In this document: positions 9,896-17,682 of the stretch, piece by piece
Numbering within the stretch: the stretch's first letter is position 1
Layout of the letters: each line of letters opens with the position of its first letter
Source: Massilia eburnea
Lineage (GTDB): Bacteria; Pseudomonadota; Gammaproteobacteria; Burkholderiales; Burkholderiaceae_D
NCBI RefSeq assembly: GCF_009720745.1
Contig: NZ_WNKX01000005.1
Location: 186,001-250,000 of the forward strand
Reading direction: 5' to 3'
Length of the DNA: 64,000 bases
Program-made: the position numbers and the translations under genes
The notes under the pieces: model-generated
The model's input: the letters and a program-made list of their open reading frames with translations, nothing else
What the model was told of the DNA's origin: nothing
The model's database searches: none

Positions 9896-10735
9896 ATGCC
9901 GTTGCAAGGTCGCCATGCATTCATCACCGGCGGCGGGCGCGGTATCGGCCTGGCCTGTGCCCGTGCGCTGCTCGCGCAAGGCGCCAGCGTGACCATCGCG
10001 GGCCGCGACGCCGCGGCCCTGGAAAATGCCGCCACCACCCTGCGCGCAAGCATCGTCGCGCCGAGAAAAACCGGTAATCCGGTGTCTGACCCGCTGGGTC
10101 GGACACCGACAATTCAAATGCCGCGGGTGGCGGTGAGCGTGCTCGACGTCACTGACGAGGCGGCGGTGCACGCAGCCTTCACCACGGCGCAGCAGCAGCT
10201 TGGCCCGGTCACGATCCTGCTGAACAATGCAGGGCAGGCGCAGCCGGCGCCGTTTGCAAAGACCACGTCGCAGCACTGGCAAAACATGCTCGACGTGAAC
10301 CTGACGGGAGCCTTCCACTGCACCCAGGCCGTGCTGCCGCAAATGCTGGAACAGGGCTGGGGCCGGATCGTTAATATCGCCTCCACCGCCGGCCTGAAAG
10401 GCTACAAATACGTCAGCGCCTATGTCGCCGCCAAGCACGGCCTGGTCGGGCTGACCAGGGCGCTGGCGCTGGAGCTGGCGACAAAGAACATCACAGTGAA
10501 CGCTGTCTGCCCCGGCTATACCGAAACCGACATCGTGCAGGATGCGATCGCCAACATCATGCAGAAGACCGGCCGCAGTGAAGAACAGGCGCGCGCCGAG
10601 CTGGCCGCCGGCAACCCGCAGCAAAGGCTGGTGCAGGTTGAAGACGTGGCCAACGCCGTGGCATGGCTCTGTCAACCCGCATCCAGCGCAATGACCGGCC
10701 AATCCATCGCCGTCGCCGGCGGTGAAGTCATGTAA
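9896..10735 (+). CDS. SDR-family 3-hydroxyacyl-CoA dehydrogenase-like enzyme with in-frame insertion
   Basis: A classical short-chain dehydrogenase of 279 residues: cofactor motif TGGGRGIG at 11-18, NNAG, and the Ser163/Tyr176/Lys180 triad. In this pathway it should oxidise a 3-hydroxyacyl-CoA formed after ring opening. Between the second Rossmann helix and DVTDEAAV sits an extra stretch of about 25 residues (roughly 51-77). It is encoded by DNA containing a near-perfect palindrome at 10080-10108, which looks like an inserted repeat. The catalytic Tyr is correspondingly late (176 instead of about 150-155). The motifs remain intact, so the enzyme may still work. It starts 3 bp after the fusion enzyme. 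Confidence 0.87.
   Translation: MPLQGRHAFITGGGRGIGLACARALLAQGASVTIAGRDAAALENAATTLRASIVAPRKTGNPVSDPLGRTPTIQMPRVAVSVLDVTDEAAVHAAFTTAQQQLGPVTILLNNAGQAQPAPFAKTTSQHWQNMLDVNLTGAFHCTQAVLPQMLEQGWGRIVNIASTAGLKGYKYVSAYVAAKHGLVGLTRALALELATKNITVNAVCPGYTETDIVQDAIANIMQKTGRSEEQARAELAAGNPQQRLVQVEDVANAVAWLCQPASSAMTGQSIAVAGGEVM
10080..10108. repeat. REP-like palindrome inserted in the SDR coding sequence
   Basis: Left arm CGGTGTCTGACCC (10080-10092), loop GCT, right arm GGGTCGGACACCG (10096-10108); the 13-bp arms have one mismatch. It lies inside the SDR gene at a position where related enzymes have a short loop, and the surrounding codons add residues without breaking the frame. It looks like a mobile palindromic unit, but no second copy was noticed in this window. 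Confidence 0.6.
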
Positions 10736-10748
10736 GGAAACCAGAACA

Positions 10749-11234
10749 ATGCAACTCGACCTGGAAAGCCGCCTGACCAACGACCACCACCAATCGCTCA
10801 AGCTGTGGCTGCGCATGCTTTCCTGCACCACCAAGATCGAAGCTGAAATACGCAGCCGCCTGCGTACAGAATTCGGCATCACGCTGCCGCGCTTCGACCT
10901 GATGGCGCAGCTGGAGCGCCACCCGGAGGGCCTGCGCATGGGTGAACTTTCCAAGCGCATGATGGTCACCGGCGGCAATGTCACCGGCATCACCGACCAG
11001 CTGGAACAGGAAAACCTGGTGGTGCGCGTGCCTGACCCAAAAGACGGCCGTGCATTCAGCGTCAAGCTCACGCCAGCCGGCCGCAAAGCCTTCACGCAAA
11101 TGGCGGAAGTGCACGAGAGCTGGGTTGCGGAATTGTTGCAAGATATCTCGCAAGATGACAAGGGGCAGCTGATCGAACTGCTGTCGCAAATGAAGGGCCA
11201 CCTCTACGCCCGCGAAGAAAAGGACAAACCATGA
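10749..11234 (+). CDS. MarR-family transcriptional regulator
   Basis: 161 residues with the MarR winged-helix plan: a dimerisation helix at the N terminus, helix-turn-helix around residues 50-85 ([26 protein letters not shown]) split over the usual LSKRM...VTGITDQL pattern, and the DPKDGRAF wing. MarR proteins in aromatic acyl-CoA operons typically repress until a CoA thioester binds. ATG 10749 is preferred over GTG 10722 because TAAGGA lies ten bases upstream. The gene sits between pathway enzymes and its stop overlaps the next start (ATGA). Its probable target is the palindrome at 5805-5826. Confidence 0.9.
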   Translation: MQLDLESRLTNDHHQSLKLWLRMLSCTTKIEAEIRSRLRTEFGITLPRFDLMAQLERHPEGLRMGELSKRMMVTGGNVTGITDQLEQENLVVRVPDPKDGRAFSVKLTPAGRKAFTQMAEVHESWVAELLQDISQDDKGQLIELLSQMKGHLYAREEKDKP

Positions 11235-12085
11235 AATACCTCCAGGGCGAGCCGCAAAACCTGCCCGGCAACCGCGCGCAATTCGCCGGCTACCAGGCCA
11301 GCCATTTCCAGTTCACGGTGGAGCAGGGCGTCGCCACGCTCACGCTTGACCGCCCGGAACGCAAGAACCCGCTCACTTTCGATTCCTATGCCGAGCTGCG
11401 TGAACTGTTCCGCGCCCTGGCCTATGCCGACGATGTGAAGGCGATTGTGATCACCGGCGCCGGCGAAAACTTTTGCTCTGGCGGCGACGTGCACGAAATT
11501 ATCGGACCGCTGACCAGGCTTGATATGCCAGGCCTGCTGGCCTTTACCCGCATGACCGGCGACGTCGTGAAAGCCATGCGCGCCTGTCCGCAGCCGGTGA
11601 TTGCCGCGATCGATGGCGTATGCGCCGGCGCCGGTTCCATGCTGGCACTGGGCTCCGACATCCGCCTTGGCACGGAGCGCAGCAAGACCGCCTTCCTGTT
11701 CACCCGTGTCGGCCTGGCCGGCTGCGATATGGGCGCGTGCGCGCTGCTGCCGCGCGTGATCGGCCAGGGCCGCGCCGCGGAATTGCTGTACACGGGCCGT
11801 TCCATGTCCGGTCCGGAAGGTGAGCGATGGGGTTTCTTCAACAGCCTGCACGCGCCGGAAAACCTGCTCGCCGCTGCGCAGGCCTTCGCGCAAGGCCTCG
11901 CCGATGGCCCGACCTTTGCCCACGGCATGACCAAGAAAATGCTGCAGCAGGAATGGAATATGGGCGTGGACGAAGCCATCGAAGCCGAAGCGCAGGCGCA
12001 AGCCATCTGCATGGCCACCAACGACTTCCACCGCGCCTACCACGCCTTTGTCGCGAAACAGAAACCGGTATTCGAGGGCGACTGA
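11231..12085 (+). CDS. enoyl-CoA hydratase/isomerase family protein
   Basis: A 284-residue crotonase-fold enzyme. It has the oxyanion-hole segment [16 protein letters not shown] (around residues 73-88) and the second loop [16 protein letters not shown] (about 126-141). In aerobic CoA pathways a crotonase-family member either opens the non-aromatic ring hydrolytically or hydrates the unsaturated product; which step applies here is inferred. Its start overlaps the marR stop by four bases, indicating translational coupling. It is followed 1 bp later by the acyl-CoA dehydrogenase. Confidence 0.88.
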   Translation: MKYLQGEPQNLPGNRAQFAGYQASHFQFTVEQGVATLTLDRPERKNPLTFDSYAELRELFRALAYADDVKAIVITGAGENFCSGGDVHEIIGPLTRLDMPGLLAFTRMTGDVVKAMRACPQPVIAAIDGVCAGAGSMLALGSDIRLGTERSKTAFLFTRVGLAGCDMGACALLPRVIGQGRAAELLYTGRSMSGPEGERWGFFNSLHAPENLLAAAQAFAQGLADGPTFAHGMTKKMLQQEWNMGVDEAIEAEAQAQAICMATNDFHRAYHAFVAKQKPVFEGD

Positions 12086-12086
12086 T

Positions 12087-13247
12087 ATGGCCGATAAATC
12101 TTACCTGGGCTGGCCCTTCTTTGAGCAACGCCATGCGGCGCTCGAACGCGAACTGGACGCCTGGGCGGCCGAACACGTGCGAGACGCCCACGGCAGCGAC
12201 ACGGACGCGCAATGCCGCGCGCTGGTGCGCGCGCTGGGCGACGCAGGCTGGCTGCGCCACGCGATTGGCGGTGCCGCGTACGGCGGCGCGCTGGACGCTA
12301 TCGACACCCGCGCCATCTGCCTGATCCGCGAAACGCTGGCCCGGCACAACGGCCTGGCCGATTTCGCCTTCGCCATGCAGGGCCTGGGTTCCGGCGCCAT
12401 CAGCCTGTTCGGCAGCGAAGCGAACAAGCAAGCCTACCTGCCGCGCGTGGCAAAGGGCGAGGCGATTGCCGCTTTCGCGCTGTCCGAGCCACAGGCCGGC
12501 TCCGATGTCGCCGCCATGCAATGTGCCGCAGTGCTGGATGGCGACCACTATGTACTCGATGGCGAGAAAACCTGGATCAGCAACGGCGGCATCGCCGACT
12601 TCTACGTCGTCTTCGCCCGCACCGGCGAACAGCCCGGCGCGCGCGGCATCAGCGCCTTCATCGTCGACAAGGACACGCCAGGCTTTGACATCGCCGAACG
12701 CATCAACGTGATCGCGCCACACCCGCTGGCGCGCCTGAAGTTCACCGGCTGCCGCATTCCCGCCAGCCAGCGCCTGGGCGAAGCAGGGCAGGGCTTCAAG
12801 GTCGCCATGGCCACGCTGGACGTATTCCGCACCTCGGTTGCCGCCGCCTCGCTCGGCTTTGCCCGACGTGCGCTGGACGAGGCGCTGGCCCATGCACAGG
12901 GCCGCAAGATGTTCGGCCAGGCCCTGGCCGACTTCCAGCTCACGCAAGCGAAGCTGGCGCAGATGGCAACCGGCGTCGATTCGTCCGCACTCCTGACTTA
13001 CCGCGCCGCCTGGCAGCGCGACCGAGGCCAGAAAGTGACAAAAGAAGCGGCCATGGCCAAGATGAGCGCCACCGAAACCGCACAGCAGGTGATCGACGCT
13101 GCAGTGCAGATGTTCGGCGGCATGGGCGTGGTCAGCGAACACCCGGTGGAGCGCCTGTATCGCGAAATCCGCGCGCTGCGCATCTACGAAGGCGCCACCG
13201 AAGTACAACAATTGATCATCGCACGCGAGCTGCTGCGCGAAGGCTAA
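12087..13247 (+). CDS. acyl-CoA dehydrogenase
   Basis: A 386-residue flavoprotein of the acyl-CoA dehydrogenase family. The FAD/substrate motif [15 protein letters not shown] lies in the middle domain, [18 protein letters not shown] follows, and the catalytic base is Glu368 in IYEGATEVQ, the medium-chain-type position. It would introduce an alpha,beta double bond into the ring-opened or ring CoA intermediate and pass electrons to ETF. ATG 12087 directly follows the upstream stop and gives the expected family length; an upstream in-frame GTG at 12048 would add residues inside the previous gene. Confidence 0.9.
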   Translation: MADKSYLGWPFFEQRHAALERELDAWAAEHVRDAHGSDTDAQCRALVRALGDAGWLRHAIGGAAYGGALDAIDTRAICLIRETLARHNGLADFAFAMQGLGSGAISLFGSEANKQAYLPRVAKGEAIAAFALSEPQAGSDVAAMQCAAVLDGDHYVLDGEKTWISNGGIADFYVVFARTGEQPGARGISAFIVDKDTPGFDIAERINVIAPHPLARLKFTGCRIPASQRLGEAGQGFKVAMATLDVFRTSVAAASLGFARRALDEALAHAQGRKMFGQALADFQLTQAKLAQMATGVDSSALLTYRAAWQRDRGQKVTKEAAMAKMSATETAQQVIDAAVQMFGGMGVVSEHPVERLYREIRALRIYEGATEVQQLIIARELLREG

Positions 13248-13256
13248 GGAGTCACT

Positions 13257-13649
13257 ATGCAAGTATTACAACCGCCAGGCTGGGCGCGTCCGCGCGGCTA
13301 TTCCAACGGCATTGCCGCCACAGGCCGCATGGTCTTTGTCAGCGGGATGATCGGCTGGGACGCCAATGGCGAATTCCAGACCGACGATTTCGCCGGACAA
13401 GTGCGCCAGGCCATCGAAAACATCCTCGCCGTGCTGAAGGAAGCCGGCGGCGGTCCGGAGCACATCGCCCGCATGACCTGGTACGTGGTCGACAAGCACG
13501 AATACATGGGCGCATACAAGGAGATCGGGGCCATTTACCGCGAACTGATCGGCAAACACTATCCCGCCATGACTGCGGTCGAGGTAGCGGGGCTGCTGGA
13601 GCCGCGCGCCAGGGTGGAAATCGAAGTCACGGCAGTCGTGCCCGCATAA
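13257..13649 (+). CDS. RidA family enamine/imine deaminase
   Basis: A 130-residue YjgF/YER057c/UK114 protein. RidA proteins form trimers and hydrolyse enamines or imines; the key arginine is visible as Arg119 in EPRARVEIEV, and the GMIGWD segment is typical. It closes the anthranilate operon, 9 bp after the dehydrogenase. The product of the monooxygenase/reductase step is a ring enamine (2-amino-5-oxocyclohexene-carboxyl-CoA), so this protein is a good candidate for releasing ammonia from it. That role is inference; general detoxification is the alternative. Confidence 0.88.
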   Translation: MQVLQPPGWARPRGYSNGIAATGRMVFVSGMIGWDANGEFQTDDFAGQVRQAIENILAVLKEAGGGPEHIARMTWYVVDKHEYMGAYKEIGAIYRELIGKHYPAMTAVEVAGLLEPRARVEIEVTAVVPA

Positions 13650-13691
13650 ATTGAGCGAAGTGCTATATTCCTGCCGTGGAGGTGCAATGCC

Positions 13692-14453
13692 ATGGCCAAA
13701 CTTCTCCCGCGCCTGCTAGGCGCAGTTTCTTTGTTTATCCTGTCGGCGGCACAGGCGCAAACGCCGCTGCTGACACCGTCGGACATCGCCCAGCTGAAGA
13801 CCTGGCTGGGCGGTTCGTTCACATTGGTGCGCTTGTACGAGAAACAGGACGGACAAACCGCAGCGGATTTTCACGCGGCAGTGGATGGCAAGGGCCGTAC
13901 ATTCACCGTAATGGAAGCGACCACCGAACTCGGGCAAACATTCAAGGTTGGTGGTTACAATCCGCAAAGCTGGGATTCCTCGGACGCCTTCCATATCACG
14001 ACGGAAGACGCATCGCGCACAGGCTTTCTCTTCAACCTTACTTCACGCCAGATTCATCGCCAGACGCCGCGTACTTACGCGCTCGATACGGTAGGCTCTT
14101 TCCAGACTTGGAACAATCCTCAAACCGGGCCGGTCTTCGGCGCCGGCCACGATTTGTATGTGGGATGGGACCTGACCACGGGCGGCTACTCTTCGATGTA
14201 TTCCTATATCGACCCGGCGCGCAGTGATTTCGATTCCAGCCTGCTGGATGGGCGCGACTACAAGTCGCCCAATATCACCTATGGGGAAATGGAGGTGTGG
14301 CGCGTGTTTGCCGTGCCGGAAGCCAATGCGTGGATGATGCTGGTCTCGGGACTATGCGTGATCGGCTTCATGCGGCGCTGGTCTCTTAGTACAGGCCGGC
14401 AATTCGGCCCATCAGGCCAAGAACCATTGCGAATCCGGCGAGCATTAACCTAA
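13692..14453 (+). CDS. PEP-CTERM-type exported protein with extended tail
   Basis: A signal peptide (MAKLLPRLLGAVSLFILSAAQA) split as MAKLLPRLLG and AVSLFILSAAQA precedes a secreted domain with no family I recognise. Near the C terminus come a PEP-like motif (VPEANAW), a hydrophobic helix and RRW, the exosortase sorting signal, here with PEA in place of PEP. Unusually the frame runs a further 23 residues, into DNA shared with the convergent small gene at 14386-14613. A TAG at 14387 is in another frame, so a one-base slip near the end could explain the long tail. GGAGG at 13678-13682 supports ATG 13692. XrtB in this window could process it. Confidence 0.7.
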   Translation: MAKLLPRLLGAVSLFILSAAQAQTPLLTPSDIAQLKTWLGGSFTLVRLYEKQDGQTAADFHAAVDGKGRTFTVMEATTELGQTFKVGGYNPQSWDSSDAFHITTEDASRTGFLFNLTSRQIHRQTPRTYALDTVGSFQTWNNPQTGPVFGAGHDLYVGWDLTTGGYSSMYSYIDPARSDFDSSLLDGRDYKSPNITYGEMEVWRVFAVPEANAWMMLVSGLCVIGFMRRWSLSTGRQFGPSGQEPLRIRRALT

Positions 14454-14613
14454 GCTGCCATCGCATTTCCTTACGCAGTTCGACAAAACCGCGCTCCATG
14501 GCTGCTCGCTGCTCTGCAAATCCCTGGTCCATTCGGGTTTCAAGGCGGCGGGCAATTTCCTTTAATGACTCCACATCAACCTCGACTTTCGCAACACGAA
14601 TTTCCATATCCAT
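14386..14613 (-). CDS. small coiled-coil membrane protein
   Basis: 75 residues. The first ~50 are a charged amphipathic helix (heptads with LKEIARRLETRM, FVELRKEM) and the last ~20 form one membrane segment (LRLMLAGFAMVLGLMG). The layout resembles XhlA-like or other small C-terminally anchored proteins, but no family is certain. GGGAGG lies seven bases before ATG 14613; a longer frame to 14754 would run into the tRNA region and is less likely. Its 3' end overlaps the end of the PEP-CTERM gene by 68 bp, tail to tail. Confidence 0.6.
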   Translation of the reverse strand: MDMEIRVAKVEVDVESLKEIARRLETRMDQGFAEQRAAMERGFVELRKEMRWQLRLMLAGFAMVLGLMGRIAGLY

Positions 14614-14719
14614 AATACGCCTCCCAAGCAGGTGTTTCTGCAACTGTGGCGCAAAGCGGAGCCTGGGTATTGAGCTTGGACAGTTGGGAAGCAGATAAGT
14701 TCCCGAATGAAGTTGCTGT

Positions 14720-14794
14720 TGGTCCCCCCGACTGGAATCGAACCAGTATCCCACGCTTAGGAGGCATGTGCACTATCCATTGTGCTACGGGGAG
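14720..14794 (-). tRNA. tRNA-Arg (anticodon CCT)
   Basis: Cloverleaf read on the minus strand: acceptor CTCCCCG pairs with CGGGGGG (one G-U), D stem GCAC/GTGC, anticodon stem CATGC/GCGTG with loop CTCCTAA (anticodon CCT), T stem ACTGG/CCAGT with loop TTCGATT, discriminator A and encoded CCA. It reads the rare AGG arginine codon. Confidence 0.95.
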
Positions 14795-14873
14795 GACGCA
14801 AAGCGAGCGCAATTATAGCTGACAGGCTGGCAACGGGTAAAATGCTCGTTTTTCCGTCTCGATCTGCATTCCA

Positions 14874-16787
14874 ATGGCTGTCATTTCCTTAACATCTGCA
14901 CAACTGGCTTTCGGCCACCACGCCCTGCTGGACCACGCTGAATTTTCCCTGGAGACCGGGGAGCGGGTCGGCCTGATCGGGCGCAACGGCACCGGCAAAT
15001 CCTCCTTGCTGAAGATTATTGCCGGCATGCAGAAGCTGGATGATGGCCTGCTGGTCATGCAGCAGGGCCTGAAAGTCGTGTACGTGGAGCAAGAACCGCA
15101 GTTCGAAGCCGGCCAGAGCGTGTACGACGCGGTCGCTTCCGGCCTGGGCGACCTGCCTGCGCTGCTGAAGGAATACGATGAGCTGACCGGCCAGTTCGGC
15201 CAGGGCGACGACGACAAGCTGATGGAGCGCATGCACGACATCCAGCTAAAACTGGACGCCGGCGATGCATGGAACCTGAAGAACAAGGTGGAAACCGTGC
15301 TTGGCCGCCTGAACCTGAATGCGGACGTGGCGGTGGAAACCCTGTCCGGCGGCACCAAGAAGCGCGTTGCCCTGGCCCGCGCCCTGGTCGGCGCGCCCGA
15401 TGTGCTGCTGCTGGACGAACCGACCAACCACCTGGACTTCAGTTCGATCCAGTGGCTGGAAGGCCTGCTGCGCGATTTCAAGGGCAGCATTCTGTTCATC
15501 ACCCACGACCGTTCCTTCCTCGATAACGTGGCGACCCGCATCATCGAACTGGATCGCGGCATCCTGCTGTCCTACCCCGGCAACTTCAGCGCCTACCAGA
15601 CCCGCAAGCAGGAACAACTGGCCATCGAAGAAGTCGAGAACGCCAAGTTCGACAAGGTGCTGGCACAGGAAGAAGTGTGGATACGCAAAGGCGTGGAAGC
15701 GCGCCGCACCCGTAACGAAGGCCGCGTGCGCCGCCTGGAGCGCCTGCGCGAACAGCGCGCCGCCCGCCGCGACACGCAAGGCCAGGTGCGCCTCGAAGTG
15801 GCGACCGGCGAGCGTTCCGGCAAGATCGTGGCGGAACTGGAAAACGTCAGCAAGGCTTACGGCGAGAAGGTCATCGTGCATGACTTCAGCAGCATCCTGA
15901 TGCGCGGCGACAAGATCGGCCTGATCGGCCCGAACGGCGCCGGCAAGACCACGCTGCTCAAGCTGATCCTCGGCGAAGAGCAGCAGGATAGCGGCACCAT
16001 CAAGCAGGGCGCCCGCTTGCAGGTCGCCTATTTCGACCAGATGCGTGCTCAGCTGAACGATAACGCTACGCTGGCCGACACCATTTCGCCCGGCTCCGAC
16101 TGGGTCGAGATCAACGGCCAGCGCAAGCACGTCATGAGCTACCTGGGCGACTTCCTGTTCGAGCCGCAGCGTGCGCGCTCGCTGGTAAGCTCGCTGTCCG
16201 GCGGCGAACGCAACCGACTGTTGCTGGCGCGCCTGTTCGCCAAGCCTGCCAATGTGCTGGTGCTGGACGAGCCAACCAACGACCTCGACATCGACACGCT
16301 GGAACTGCTGGAAGAATTGCTGGAGGATTACACGGGCACCGTTTTCCTGGTCAGCCACGACCGCGCCTTCCTGGACAACGTGGTGACCCAAGTGATCGTG
16401 GCCGAAGGGCAGGGCAAGTGGAAGGAATATGTCGGCGGCTACAGCGACTGGGAGCGCGTGAAGGATACGGCGCCAACTGCGGCGCCAGTGCAGAAAAAAG
16501 CCGAAGCAAAGCCGGCCGCCGCTGTGGCCGCCGCGCCTGCGCCGGCTGCCGCCAAGGCCAAAAAGCTTAGCTACAAGGAACAGCGCGAACTCGAAGAGTT
16601 GCCGCAGCTCATTGCTAAACTGGAAGATGAACAGACGGCATTGAACCTTACCTTGTCCGATGCCGACTTCTACAAGAAGACGCCAGCCGAAGCGAAGCGT
16701 CTCAACGAGCGCATTGCACAGATCGAAGAAGAACTGATGAACGCGCTGGAACGTTGGGAAGCAATCGAATCCCGCAACAACGTTTGA
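14874..16787 (+). CDS. uup: ABC-F family ATPase Uup
   Basis: 637 residues with two ABC domains and no membrane segments. Walker A motifs lie in GRNGTGKSS and GPNGAGKTT (around residues 37 and 352), signatures LSGGTKKR and LSGGERNR (157, 441), and Walker B segments LLLDEPTNHLD and LVLDEPTNDLD (176, 461). The linker between the domains is charged (residues ~245-310). A C-terminal region (about 545-637) begins with an Ala/Lys-rich stretch and forms the coiled-coil DNA-binding domain typical of Uup. The family acts on ribosomes and/or branched DNA and influences precise excision of transposons. It stands alone upstream of the EPS locus. Confidence 0.9.
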   Translation: MAVISLTSAQLAFGHHALLDHAEFSLETGERVGLIGRNGTGKSSLLKIIAGMQKLDDGLLVMQQGLKVVYVEQEPQFEAGQSVYDAVASGLGDLPALLKEYDELTGQFGQGDDDKLMERMHDIQLKLDAGDAWNLKNKVETVLGRLNLNADVAVETLSGGTKKRVALARALVGAPDVLLLDEPTNHLDFSSIQWLEGLLRDFKGSILFITHDRSFLDNVATRIIELDRGILLSYPGNFSAYQTRKQEQLAIEEVENAKFDKVLAQEEVWIRKGVEARRTRNEGRVRRLERLREQRAARRDTQGQVRLEVATGERSGKIVAELENVSKAYGEKVIVHDFSSILMRGDKIGLIGPNGAGKTTLLKLILGEEQQDSGTIKQGARLQVAYFDQMRAQLNDNATLADTISPGSDWVEINGQRKHVMSYLGDFLFEPQRARSLVSSLSGGERNRLLLARLFAKPANVLVLDEPTNDLDIDTLELLEELLEDYTGTVFLVSHDRAFLDNVVTQVIVAEGQGKWKEYVGGYSDWERVKDTAPTAAPVQKKAEAKPAAAVAAAPAPAAAKAKKLSYKEQRELEELPQLIAKLEDEQTALNLTLSDADFYKKTPAEAKRLNERIAQIEEELMNALERWEAIESRNNV

Positions 16788-16821
16788 TCCAGCTCAATTA
16801 CCTCTTTGCACTTCCACACTT

Positions 16822-16839
16822 TCGTGCGCTTGCGCACGA
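16822..16839. promoter_or_regulatory. perfect palindrome downstream of uup / upstream of EPS unit
   Basis: TCGTGCGC TT GCGCACGA, eight-base arms around TT. It lies 34 bp after the uup stop and 11 bp before a TAATAT hexamer. No T-tract follows, so an operator overlapping a -35 region is as likely as a terminator. Confidence 0.4.
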
Positions 16840-16866
16840 TTGCCCGCTGTAATATCTGACAACCTT

Positions 16867-16894
16867 AATGCCGAGGCAGCCTTGCTTCGGCATT
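16867..16894 (+). promoter_or_regulatory. 12-bp hairpin in the leader of the EPS unit
   Basis: AATGCCGAGGCA pairs with TGCTTCGGCATT across the four-base loop GCCT, with a single G-U pair. It ends 21 bp before the GTG start of the CAAX-protease-like gene. Without a following T-run it is not a standard terminator; it may act in the mRNA leader or be a uup terminator. Confidence 0.45.
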
Positions 16895-16915
16895 TCCAAC
16901 GGGAAGGCAGATATC

Positions 16916-17659
16916 GTGACTACGCAGCAGCCACCTGAGCGCATTTCCCAGCCGCCGCGCGCCGCCGCGGCCGCCGCGCCCGTGCTCGCGCTGCATCCAG
17001 GCGCGGGCCACCTCATGCCGCGCGTGCTGCCGTTCGCCATCTATATTGCCTTCATCATCATCGCCGACGTGCTGGAGCGCTGCGGCCTTGCAGGCAGCAC
17101 GCTGCGCTGGCTGTATCCGGTAAAGACTGCATTGGTGCTGGCCCTGCTGCTCGTGTACCGCAGGCATTACCAGGAGTTGCGCGCGAAGCCAGCGCGGCGT
17201 GACGTGCTGCTGGCGGTGGGTATCGGCGCGGCGGTCTTCCTGTTGTGGATCGTGCTGGATGCGCCCTGGATGCGCACCGGCACGCAACAAGCTTTCGACG
17301 TGGCTGGCGACGATTCCCGTATCGACTGGGCGCTGGTGGCCATGCGTGCCGCCGGTGCAGCGCTGGTGGTGCCGCTGATGGAGGAGCTGTTCTGGCGCTC
17401 CTTCCTGCTGCGCTGGCTGCACCAGCAAGACTTTCTGTCGTTGCGTCCGTCCCGTGCAGGCGTGCGTGCGGCGACGATCTCGGTTCTTTTGTTCGGTGCC
17501 GAACATAACCTCTGGCTGGCCGGCATTGTCGCCGGCATTGCCTACACCTTGTTGTACATGCGCAGCGAAACGCTGTGGACTCCCATCCTGGGACACGCTG
17601 TGACGAATGGCCTCCTGGCCATCTGGGTCATAGCCACCGGTAGCTGGACCTATTGGTAG
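16916..17659 (+). CDS. CAAX prenyl protease-related membrane protein (PEP-CTERM/exosortase associated)
   Basis: A 247-residue multi-pass membrane protein of the CPBP (type II CAAX protease) family. The intramembrane metalloprotease motifs are present: EELFWR (Glu156, Glu157, Arg161), His197-Asn198 in EHNLW and His227...Asn231 in GHAVTN. A subfamily of these proteins occurs beside exosortase/EPS loci, and this gene is directly followed by epsL. GTG 16916, with GGAAGG about 9 bp upstream, is preferred over ATG 16868, which lies inside a hairpin and has no ribosome site. Its substrate is unknown. Confidence 0.8.
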   Translation: MTTQQPPERISQPPRAAAAAAPVLALHPGAGHLMPRVLPFAIYIAFIIIADVLERCGLAGSTLRWLYPVKTALVLALLLVYRRHYQELRAKPARRDVLLAVGIGAAVFLLWIVLDAPWMRTGTQQAFDVAGDDSRIDWALVAMRAAGAALVVPLMEELFWRSFLLRWLHQQDFLSLRPSRAGVRAATISVLLFGAEHNLWLAGIVAGIAYTLLYMRSETLWTPILGHAVTNGLLAIWVIATGSWTYW

Positions 17660-17682
17660 TATTTAATAAGGCTAAAAACAAT

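Noticed and set aside
7418-11161. Minus-strand open frame of 1247 codons across the anthranilate operon
   Set aside because: It covers four well-supported plus-strand genes with correct motifs and overlapping starts; the antisense product has no family features.
16868-16915. Upstream ATG start for the CAAX-protease-like gene
   Set aside because: The ATG lies inside a 12-bp hairpin without a ribosome site; GTG 16916 has GGAAGG about 9 bp upstream.
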